Positions 1 through 5,134 of a DNA stretch of 5,174 bases are shown here, piece after piece; position 1 is the stretch's first letter, and the number at the start of each line of letters is the position of its first letter. Source of the DNA: JARDZI01 sp041639705 (GTDB taxonomy: Bacteria; Bacillota; Clostridia; Clostridiales; Caloramatoraceae); assembly GCA_041639705.1 (NCBI GenBank), contig JBEQBT010000244.1:1-5174 (forward strand), in the 5' to 3' direction. The position numbers were made by a program, and so were the translations under genes. The notes under the pieces were generated by a model. That model was not told the DNA's origin. It saw only the letters and a program-made list of their open reading frames with translations, and did not search any database.

Positions 1-325
1 CATCACACATTCCACTGGCAATTGCCATGTACCCAAGCTTCACTGCAGAAGCTCCTGAGGCAGGACCATTCTCAATAGTTTCTGCCATAGCAGGTCTTAA
101 GTTTAAAGTATCTACAAGTGCAGATGCCACTCCGCTCTGTTTATTTATTAATCCACTGCCCATTGAGGCAACAAAAACCTGATCTATACCGTGGCCTTCT
201 CCCGTATTGACTCCTGCATCCTTAAGAGCCTCAACAGATGCTGCACACAGCATGTCTGTAAATGTTCCAGCAGACCATTTTCCAAACTTAGTATGGCCTA
301 CTCCTACGATTCCTACTTCTCTCAT
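1..325 (-). CDS. Thiolase-superfamily protein (SCP-x/archaeal-type), N-terminal 108 residues, runs off left edge
   Basis: The visible part is the N-terminal half of a thiolase domain. It opens with MREVGIVGVGHTKFGKW, the first beta strand and glycine turn typical of SCP-x/archaeal acetyl-CoA acetyltransferase-like thiolases. Residues 47-60 (IDQVFVASMGSG) match the strand before the dimer loop. Residues 83-93 (TIENGPASGAS) align with the nucleophile motif, usually V-E-x-x-C-A-S-G. Residue 88 is Pro (codon CCT, plus-strand 62-64) where the catalytic Cys belongs, so classical thiolysis or condensation is doubtful. Such proteins often work in complexes with a DUF35 zinc-ribbon/OB-fold partner, which could lie beyond the edge; that is inference. 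The ATG at 325-323 overlaps the stop of the upstream gene (ATGA). No strong Shine-Dalgarno precedes it, so translational coupling is likely. Family assignment is firm; function is not. Confidence 0.85.
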   Translation of the reverse strand, partial: MREVGIVGVGHTKFGKWSAGTFTDMLCAASVEALKDAGVNTGEGHGIDQVFVASMGSGLINKQSGVASALVDTLNLRPAMAETIENGPASGASAVKLGYMAIASGMCD

Positions 326-996
326 CTTTTGAACCCCGGAACTTGTGCGTATGTTTCTGGTAAAATAGGATGCATTGAGGATTCTAGAAGATTTTCAGTC
401 ACAGGTCTTCTTCCTGTACATTTTGCAGCTTTATGCTTTTCCCATAATGCTTTAGTTAAAACATATGTAGGTACCCCGCCAAGTTCATGCCAAACCTCAG
501 GTCTTGATTCCAGTTCATATTCAATCATCCATCGTTTAAACCCATTAGGGCTTTCAGCAACTATCCATACCTCATCCTGATTCAAGTAATCAAGGTGATA
601 TTCCATTTTTGCAGCAAATAGCTGTGCACCAATTCTTAATCCTTGCTTTAACGTAAGAGTATGATATGACATGCCAATCTTATCATCCAACATTCTTCCA
701 TTAACAACCCCAACAATTACACCGTTAATTGTGCCTAATAAACAGTACTCATCCTTTACTCTATACCTGTAATAACCTAAAAGCTCAGAGTAAAGCCTTG
801 ATGCAACAATGTCATAAAAATCTTTTTCAACAGTCATCAAAGGTTTTACTGCCTCTAGTACAAGGGGCACTTCATCCCTTGAAATCTGTCGTACAACCAT
901 TTTTTCCCCGGAGGCAAGAGTTATGTATTTTGCCGGATATGTGACCATAGCTGTTTCTACTGGTCTTAAGCTCTTTTCCATTTTGTCAATAATCAT
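322..996 (-). CDS. GNAT-like (N-acetyltransferase-fold) protein, 224 aa, coupled to thiolase
   Basis: No precise family is recognised. The middle of the protein resembles a GNAT acyltransferase fold. It has an N-terminal strand with VVRQISRDEVP near residue 35, a strand-turn GTINGVIVGVVNG near 88-100, and LKQGLRIGAQLFAAK near 116-130, which resembles the acetyl-CoA pyrophosphate loop (Q/R-x-x-G-x-G/A) with Arg at the first Gly position. ESPNGFKRWMIEYELE follows near 148-163, like the N...GF region of GNATs. A tail of about 35 residues ends in VPGFKR. The degenerate motif leaves activity uncertain. A TTG nine bases further upstream (1005) would extend the frame by three codons. ATG at 996 is preferred because AGAAAGGG sits 9 bases before it, while that motif abuts the TTG. 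The stop overlaps the thiolase start by four bases, suggesting that the two proteins are made together and perhaps act on the same CoA intermediate. Confidence 0.7.
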   Translation of the reverse strand: MIIDKMEKSLRPVETAMVTYPAKYITLASGEKMVVRQISRDEVPLVLEAVKPLMTVEKDFYDIVASRLYSELLGYYRYRVKDEYCLLGTINGVIVGVVNGRMLDDKIGMSYHTLTLKQGLRIGAQLFAAKMEYHLDYLNQDEVWIVAESPNGFKRWMIEYELESRPEVWHELGGVPTYVLTKALWEKHKAAKCTGRRPVTENLLESSMHPILPETYAQVPGFKR

Positions 997-1058
997 TGAA
1001 ATCAACCCTTTCTTTAATAATTTTACTTTGCTGTCCTTTTAAAAATATGCATAATTCT

Positions 1059-1087
1059 AAAACTAAATTCTTAAAAAATTTAGTTTT
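1059..1087 (-). repeat. 11-bp perfect inverted repeat in the putative leader of the GNAT-thiolase unit
   Basis: Arms at 1059-1069 (aaaactaaatt) and 1077-1087 (aatttagtttt) are exactly complementary around a 7-base loop. The repeat sits about 60 bases upstream of the GNAT-like start codon, so it would form a hairpin in the mRNA leader. It is nearly all A/T, lacks a GC-rich stem, and is followed on the minus strand by only four T, so it is a poor terminator. An operator or mRNA-stability element are alternatives; in DNA this AT-rich, chance is also possible. Confidence 0.45.
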
Positions 1088-1195
1088 TGCCAATTAATTG
1101 TTTGAAACTATTTAAAGGTTTCTAGTTTAAATGAATTTGATGTTTATGTATTCTTAAAAACATAATTTAGTAAAAGCTACTGAAAAGATAGTACT

Positions 1196-1205
1196 TGCAA
1201 TTGCA
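1196..1205. repeat. 10-bp perfect palindrome TGCAATTGCA, possible operator
   Basis: TGCAATTGCA is self-complementary and is one of the few GC-containing islands in the AT-rich intergenic region. It lies about 30 bases downstream of the TATAAT at 1237-1232 on the minus strand, a position compatible with repressor binding. No regulator is known to match it, and a single 10-base palindrome is weak evidence. Confidence 0.25.
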
Positions 1206-1359
1206 CATTAAGAGTTGAAAAAGCGAAGACAATTATACTAGGTTTTTTACATATATTCCATATATTGTTATTACCATTTTATACCATCGTAGCAGATAAT
1301 ACAATACAAGTTTTTTAAATATTATTACTATTTTTCTAAATATGACAAATTTTACATTA

Positions 1360-1387
1360 GTTATAATATCTTTCAAACTAAAGTCAA
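1360..1387 (-). promoter_or_regulatory. Candidate sigma-A promoter for the GNAT-thiolase unit
   Basis: On the minus strand TTGACT (1387-1382) is followed after 16 bases by TATAAC (1365-1360). Each hexamer matches its consensus in five of six positions. It lies about 50 bases beyond the terminator that ends the right-hand operon, where a new promoter is expected. Transcription would begin near 1353, giving a leader of about 350 bases before the GNAT-like gene. AT-rich DNA yields such matches by chance. Confidence 0.4.
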
Positions 1388-1433
1388 AGCCTAAAAAATT
1401 CAATCTAGCTTATATAATTTATCTGTCTGAAAA

Positions 1434-1485
1434 AAAGTAACACAAAAAGCAGCAAACCAATGCTTGCTGCCTTTTCTGTTACTTT
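1434..1485 (-). terminator. Rho-independent terminator within an extended imperfect palindrome
   Basis: The core hairpin pairs 1449-1455 (gcagcaa) with 1464-1470 (ttgctgc) around an 8-base loop. On the minus strand it is followed by TTTTTGTG. Pairing continues outward: AAAGTAAC (1434-1441) is complementary to GTTACTTT (1478-1485), and the A- and T-rich stretches between pair except at two positions, giving arms of 22 bases with 20 pairs. It ends the KAS III / CoA-transferase / SDR operon just past the etfA remnant. The symmetry and flanking A/T tracts could also stop plus-strand transcription. Confidence 0.85.
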
Positions 1486-1489
1486 ATAT

Positions 1490-1872
1490 TTAAATCTCTC
1501 TATAGAATTTTTGTGTTTTTATCTCTTTTATCAGTTCTGGCACAATTTTAATCAAGTCCCCAACAACGGCCAGGTCTGCAACACTCATTATGGGGCATCG
1601 CCATTTTTATTTATCGCAATTCAGATGCTGTATTACGCCAGAAACACCACATGCGATAAGAGGTTTGGCCCCACCGTCTTACCTGTCTGCCCCACCTTAT
1701 AGTCTTTTTCTATCCTGCCTGAATCAACAGCAGCACGGGAACTGCCCACTACTCCACCCAAGCTCTCAACAATCTCCTTCAAATAAGTAAAATTCTCCTT
1801 GTTACCCATACCTCTGCCTCCTTACACTATGACCTTGGCTTCAGTTATATCTACCTTACTTATACTCTTCCT
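1490..1872 (-). pseudogene. etfA: Decayed 3' fragment of electron-transfer flavoprotein alpha subunit gene
   Basis: Reading the minus strand in three frames recovers, in order, the C-terminal FAD-binding domain of EtfA. The pieces are VDITEAKVIV, GGRGMGNKENF, GGVVGSSRAAVDSG, KVGQTGKTVGPNL, IACGVSGVIQHL, IAINKNGDAP and IMSVADLAVVGDLIKIVPEL, ending near KFYREI and a TAA at 1492-1490. The lesions are clear. A TAA at 1824-1822 replaces the Ser of the SGGRG motif. One base is lost near 1658-1659 and another near 1592. An out-of-frame deletion at about 1620-1621 removes roughly nine codons after QHL. The N-terminal two thirds and any start codon are absent; the fragment begins right after the dehydrogenase stop, in another frame. 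EtfA with EtfB passes electrons from acyl-CoA dehydrogenases, so this operon probably once included an ETF. Sequencing error cannot explain the missing 5' part. Confidence 0.9.
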
Positions 1873-1874
1873 GC

Positions 1875-2615
1875 TTACAGCACTACTCCGCCATCTACAC
1901 TTAAAACTGTACCTGTAATATATTTAGCTTCATCTGATGCTAAGAAGCAGTATGCATCTGCAATATCTTCTGCTTTTCCTAAAGCCTTCATTGGAGACTT
2001 GTTCCTCATGCCTTCAAGAACCTCTTCAGGCATTTTTTCTGTCATCGGTGACTCAATAAAGCCAGGTGCAACAGCGTTTACACGGATGCCCTTCTTAGCG
2101 AGCTCTTTTGCCCATGTCTTAGTCATGCCTATAACAGCCCATTTTGTTGCTGCATAGTTACTCTGTCCAAAGTTGCCATATAATCCTACAACTGAAGATG
2201 CACTAAGTATAACACCGCCGCCATGAGCTGACATGTATATTGCTGCTGCCTGAGCGCAGTTGAAAACACCTTTTAAGTTTACATTGATAACTTTATCAAA
2301 ATCTTCTTCTTTCATCTTAAGAAGTGTGCTGTCAGCGGTTATGCCTGCGTTATTTACAATTATATCAAGCTTGCCAAAGGCTGCTACTGTATCATCTATA
2401 AGTTTTTGTACGCTTTCTCTATTAGTAACATCAACCTTTAAACCAATTGCTTCTCCACCCATTTCTTTGATCTCTACTACAGTCTCATTAACCTGATCCA
2501 TATTTACATCGCATACAACTACCTTTGCACCTTCTTTAACAAACTTAATAGCTGTAGCCTTTCCTAATCCCCTTGCTGATCCTGTTATTATCGCAACTTT
2601 ACCTTCTAATTTCAT
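1875..2615 (-). CDS. FabG-like short-chain dehydrogenase/reductase (3-oxoacyl reductase type), 246 aa
   Basis: This is a complete classical SDR, probably interconverting 3-oxoacyl and 3-hydroxyacyl thioesters in the cytoplasm with NAD(P)(H). The cofactor loop TGSARGLG is at residues 11-18, NNAG at 88-91, and the catalytic tetrad is Asn113, Ser141, Tyr154 and Lys158 (SNYAATK). The PG motif (APGFIESPM) is near 184-191 and the family ending is LSVDGGVVL. Asp36 at the end of beta-strand 2 favours NAD(H), whereas Arg15 resembles NADP-using FabG, so cofactor preference is ambiguous. Length matches E. coli FabG (244 aa). The ATG at 2615 has AGGAGG 9 bases upstream. It follows the CoA-transferase by 51 bases. 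With a CoA-transferase and a condensing enzyme and no acyl-carrier or other fab genes in view, a CoA-linked catabolic role fits better than fatty acid synthesis; this is inference. Confidence 0.93.
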   Translation of the reverse strand: MKLEGKVAIITGSARGLGKATAIKFVKEGAKVVVCDVNMDQVNETVVEIKEMGGEAIGLKVDVTNRESVQKLIDDTVAAFGKLDIIVNNAGITADSTLLKMKEEDFDKVINVNLKGVFNCAQAAAIYMSAHGGGVILSASSVVGLYGNFGQSNYAATKWAVIGMTKTWAKELAKKGIRVNAVAPGFIESPMTEKMPEEVLEGMRNKSPMKALGKAEDIADAYCFLASDEAKYITGTVLSVDGGVVL

Positions 2616-2666
2616 AATTTACAACCTCCTAAATATAATAAAATTTTACTTTATCTATTGCACTTA

Positions 2667-3974
2667 TCACCAGAGCATGTACTTGTCTGCTTCCTTCCTT
2701 AGCTCAGCTCTGAAGTCAGGATGGGTGATAGCTATTAGATTATTGACCCTTTCCTTCATTGTGCGCCCTCTTAGAGGAGCAACGCCATATTCAGTAACAA
2801 CGTAGTCCACATCATTCCTCTGCAGGGATACCCCTGCTCCTTGTGCCAGGAATGGAACAATCTTTGATACTTCCTCCATTGTTTTTTTATTAAAGTATGT
2901 TGAATAAAGAGCCATTATTGACTTACCACCTATACTCTCCTGGGCACCTCTTGCAGTATCTGACTGGCCGCCTGTGCCGCTGAATTGTATATGGCCTATT
3001 GACTCTGAAGCACATTGCCCGGACAGGTCTATCTCTAGGGTCGTATTTATGGAAGTCATTTTATAATTCTGGGCAATAATTTTAGGATCATTTATATAAG
3101 AACCACGTTTTACTTCAACAGCAGGATTATGGTCAACAAAATCATAAAGTCTTTGGCCACCTACTATCATAGTAGTTACAAATTTACCTTTATTGATTGT
3201 CTTTCTGCTGTTTGTTATAACTCCCTGCTCATAGAGGTCTATCATGGTATCATTTATAAGCTCCGTATGAACCCCCAGCTCTTTCTTGTCCTTTAATGCA
3301 AGTCCTACAGCATTGGGGATACCACCTATTCCTAATTGTATTGTCGAACCGTCTTCAACCATATCAGCGATATATTGTCCAATTATCTTATCCTTATCAG
3401 ATATAGGTGGATAAGGAGATATTGGAACAGGCCTATCAGTTTCATAAATAAAATCAACATCACGTATTGGAATATACGTATCTCCGTTTGTTGTAGGATA
3501 GTTCTTATTGACTTCAAGTATTACTATGTCTGCCTTCTCTATAAATTCTCTCTCATATGTGGCAGATAATGAAAGATTAAGATATCCATGCTTATCCATT
3601 GGAGCTGATGAACCCACGAAAATATGTGGTTTCCTGTAGGTCAACCTATCCATAGCAGCCTTGTGGGTGTGGTTTGGTATATAAGATATTGTCCCTAATG
3701 GATGTTCCTTTCTCAAGGATGCAGTATAAAACCATGCGCAATTTGTAAAATGGCCTTTCATTGTGGGATCGGACATAAATTTGTAATCTCCCACGTTTAA
3801 ACATGTAAGCACATTTACATTCCATACCCTGTCTGCAACTTCATGGAGCCTGCTCATAAATCCCATTGGTTCTGATGCGCATAGTGATACAACTATATCA
3901 GTATCAGACTCGACCATTTCCAGTACTTTATCTATTTCTATTAGCTTGCTTTTGTATTCTTCTTGATAATTCAT
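2667..3974 (-). CDS. Acetyl-CoA hydrolase/transferase family CoA-transferase (4-hydroxybutyrate/butyrate:acetate type), 435 aa
   Basis: This class I-like CoA-transferase moves CoA between acetyl-CoA and another carboxylic acid by a glutamyl-CoA thioester intermediate. The N-terminal half holds GSSAPMDKHGYLNLSLS (121-137). The glycine loop GIGGIPNAVGLAL is at 215-227. The catalytic Glu is E238 in VHTELIND, the same residue number as reported for Clostridium aminobutyricum 4-hydroxybutyrate CoA-transferase. QFSGTGGQSD (330-339) and VTEYGVAPLRG (393-403) are C-terminal signatures. Full length of about 435 residues is normal for the AbfT/Cat group. The ATG at 3974 has GGGGGAG 6 bases upstream, and only 13 bases separate it from the stop of the KAS III-like gene. 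In this operon it probably activates the incoming acid or releases the product acid while conserving the thioester. The family is certain; the acid (4-hydroxybutyrate, butyrate, propionate or another) cannot be told. Confidence 0.93.
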   Translation of the reverse strand: MNYQEEYKSKLIEIDKVLEMVESDTDIVVSLCASEPMGFMSRLHEVADRVWNVNVLTCLNVGDYKFMSDPTMKGHFTNCAWFYTASLRKEHPLGTISYIPNHTHKAAMDRLTYRKPHIFVGSSAPMDKHGYLNLSLSATYEREFIEKADIVILEVNKNYPTTNGDTYIPIRDVDFIYETDRPVPISPYPPISDKDKIIGQYIADMVEDGSTIQLGIGGIPNAVGLALKDKKELGVHTELINDTMIDLYEQGVITNSRKTINKGKFVTTMIVGGQRLYDFVDHNPAVEVKRGSYINDPKIIAQNYKMTSINTTLEIDLSGQCASESIGHIQFSGTGGQSDTARGAQESIGGKSIMALYSTYFNKKTMEEVSKIVPFLAQGAGVSLQRNDVDYVVTEYGVAPLRGRTMKERVNNLIAITHPDFRAELRKEADKYMLW

Positions 3975-3987
3975 TTATTACTCCCCC

Positions 3988-5004
3988 TTAGTCCTGTACA
4001 GGACCCCATTTTATTACATTTGCTGCCCATGCGTATCCAATTCCTGCACCTACTGTAGCTATAATGTCTCCGTCCTTTATTTTGCCTTGCTCAAGAGCAA
4101 GTTTAAGTGAAAGTATTTGGTCAAGCTGTCCAATGTGGCCATAGTCCTNNNNNNNNNNATTCAGACCGAGCTCTTCCAGCATAAACTTATGAGCTGAACG
4201 TTTAAAATGAAGTATTGCAAGGTAATTCAGATCCTCCTTTGAATACCCGCTCTTTCTTAAAGCTTCCCTTACAACAGCAAGAAAATTAGGTGTTGACTTC
4301 TCATTTAATCTTTTCTTCATTCCTTCCACATCAAATATATCCAGAGATTTTTGTGCTTCAATGGCATTTTCCGGTGTTATAGGGTTAACAGTTCCGCCAT
4401 ATCTAACTCCTGCATCCCTTGAAAATGATCCATCACTAATGATTGAAGTTTCCAAAAGTTCATTTCTTCCTAAATTCTTTTTAAGTACAATGGCCCCACC
4501 ACCAGCACCTAAGTTAAACATGAAGCTTACTCTGCTATTTTTGTAGTCTATAAAGTCCCCATTCCTGTATCCACCGCATATAAGTACAGTGTTTATGCTG
4601 TCGTCACTCAGCATCATATCTTTTGCAACCTTCATAGCAGTTATACAGGTACAGCATCTCTGCTGAATATCAAATCCATATGCATTGTAAGCCCCTAATT
4701 TCTCCTGTATATAGATTGCTGAAGTTGTAAGAGGATATTCTTTCCACTCCTCGCCAATACAAATAATCACATCAATATCAAGAGGATTAATATTATATTT
4801 CTCTAATGCTGCTTTAGCAGCCCTATAACCCATCTCCTGGGTCCCGTCATCAGGTCCGGGTATAAGTTTTTTCACAATACCTAGTTTTTCTCTGACAGCC
4901 TCTTCACTCCATACTATGGCAGTTGCCTCAGATATTTCCTTTGCAGTCATAAAGGTTTCAGGTGTATAAAAACCGAGACCTGTAATTCCTACATGTTTCC
5001 TCAT
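3988..5004 (-). CDS. Ketoacyl synthase III / HMG-CoA synthase-like condensing enzyme, about 338 aa, interrupted by N run
   Basis: This thiolase-fold enzyme of the FabH/HMG-CoA synthase branch should condense (or cleave) two acyl thioesters. It opens with VGITGLGFYTPE and has the expected two-lobe layout. The nucleophile is Cys117 in FDIQQRCCTC, aligned with FabH FDVAAAC. The second residue is His266 in LAILHFKRSAHK, aligned with FabH HQAN. At the place of the FabH Asn (YGNTSA) it has YGHIGQLDQ, so His290 replaces Asn. The C terminus has GAGIGYAWAANVIKWG. A Glu pair at 85-86 lies where HMG-CoA synthases keep a catalytic Glu, so HMGS-like chemistry is an alternative. The ATG at 5004 has AAAGGAGG 7 bases upstream. 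It is the first gene of the operon, directly below a sigma-54 promoter. Ten N at 4149-4158 leave four residues unknown just before the YGH motif, so the true length is uncertain. Confidence 0.85.
   Translation of the reverse strand: MRKHVGITGLGFYTPETFMTAKEISEATAIVWSEEAVREKLGIVKKLIPGPDDGTQEMGYRAAKAALEKYNINPLDIDVIICIGEEWKEYPLTTSAIYIQEKLGAYNAYGFDIQQRCCTCITAMKVAKDMMLSDDSINTVLICGGYRNGDFIDYKNSRVSFMFNLGAGGGAIVLKKNLGRNELLETSIISDGSFSRDAGVRYGGTVNPITPENAIEAQKSLDIFDVEGMKKRLNEKSTPNFLAVVREALRKSGYSKEDLNYLAILHFKRSAHKFMLEELGLNXXXXDYGHIGQLDQILSLKLALEQGKIKDGDIIATVGAGIGYAWAANVIKWGPVQD
3991..4004. repeat. 14-bp perfect palindrome at the 3' end of the KAS III-like gene
   Basis: GTCCTGTACAGGAC is fully self-complementary. 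It encodes the last codons (Pro-Val-Gln-Asp) and stops exactly before the TAA, next to the Shine-Dalgarno of the CoA-transferase gene. As RNA it could form a 5-base-pair stem with a GUAC loop. It could modulate translation of the next gene or bind a protein, but coding constraint plus chance may explain it. Confidence 0.4.
4149..4158. other. Assembly gap (10 N) inside the KAS III-like gene
   Basis: Ten undetermined bases. The reading frame continues on both sides if exactly ten bases are assumed. The spacing between LEELGL and DYGHIGQ appears shorter than I would expect for this family, so the N run may be a placeholder and not a measured length. The actual protein may be a few residues longer. 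Confidence 0.95.
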
Positions 5005-5027
5005 AACTCTACCTCCTTTAAAAAATA

Positions 5028-5045
5028 ATATATAATGTTATATAT
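5028..5045. repeat. 18-bp A/T palindrome in the leader of the KAS III operon
   Basis: ATATATAA (5028-5035) and TTATATAT (5038-5045) are perfectly complementary around a TG centre. The repeat lies between the predicted sigma-54 start site (near 5061) and the ribosome binding site (5012-5019). It could be an operator or weak mRNA hairpin; its pure A/T composition makes chance plausible. Confidence 0.3.
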
Positions 5046-5071
5046 AAAGCTACAGTTTCTATAATATTAAA

Positions 5072-5087
5072 AGCAATTTCTATGCCA
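5072..5087 (-). promoter_or_regulatory. Sigma-54 (-24/-12) promoter of the KAS III operon
   Basis: The minus strand reads TGGCATA-GAAA-TTGCT from 5087 to 5072, matching the sigma-54 consensus TGGCAYR-N4-TTGCW at every specified base. The invariant GG (5086-5085) and GC (5074-5073) are separated by the required 10 bases. It sits in a terminator-flanked intergenic region upstream of the first gene and predicts a start near 5061, a leader of about 57 bases. Sigma-54 promoters need an ATP-dependent enhancer-binding activator, whose gene and binding sites would probably lie beyond the right edge. No equally good sigma-A promoter is visible in this interval. Confidence 0.75.
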
Positions 5088-5107
5088 TATAAAGATTAGT
5101 ACCTACT

Positions 5108-5134
5108 AAAAAAACACAGGCTTTCGCCTGTGTT
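5108..5134 (-). terminator. Rho-independent terminator of an upstream gene outside the window
   Basis: On the minus strand AACACAGGC and GCCTGTGTT form a perfect 9-base-pair stem (5113-5121 with 5126-5134) closed by a GAAA tetraloop. The run of T reaches 5108. It ends a minus-strand gene whose coding part would lie mostly beyond 5174, and it insulates the sigma-54 promoter just downstream. On the plus strand the stem is followed by only a short TT, so it is directional. Confidence 0.9.

Larger units (their letters stand above)
997..1433. other. Gene-free AT-rich intergenic region and putative leader
   Basis: This stretch of about 440 bases lies between the terminator of the right-hand operon and the GNAT-like gene. 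I see no credible coding sequence in either strand; all frames are broken by frequent stops in very AT-rich DNA. It holds a sigma-A-like promoter candidate on the minus strand (1387-1360) and a weaker TATAAT at 1237-1232 with a poor -35. It also holds a 10-base palindrome (1196-1205), a small inverted repeat TTATGT/ACATAA (1144-1149 with 1160-1165) and an 11-base-pair inverted repeat (1059-1087). If the upstream promoter is used, the mRNA leader would be about 350 bases. I recognise no known riboswitch or T-box element. Confidence 0.6.

Noticed and set aside
191..944. Plus-strand open frames opposite the GNAT-like and thiolase genes
   Set aside because: They are antisense to minus-strand genes with good start signals and protein-like composition, and show no recognisable motifs or Shine-Dalgarno sites.
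1003..1005. TTG start for the GNAT-like gene, three codons upstream of the chosen ATG
   Set aside because: The AAAGGG ribosome binding motif directly touches this TTG with no spacing, whereas it is 9 bases from the ATG at 996.
1341..1369. Plus-strand ATGACA ... TATAAT promoter-like pair
   Set aside because: The spacing is only 14 bases, no plus-strand gene follows, and the region is AT-rich enough to produce such matches.
1460..1790. Two overlapping plus-strand open frames across the intergenic region
   Set aside because: They run antisense to the recognisable EtfA remnant, have no ribosome binding site or family resemblance, and owe their openness to the old coding sequence on the other strand.
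2260..4546. Short plus-strand open frames inside the SDR, CoA-transferase and KAS III-like genes
   Set aside because: Each is opposite a well-supported gene with intact catalytic motifs; the translations look like reverse-strand shadows.
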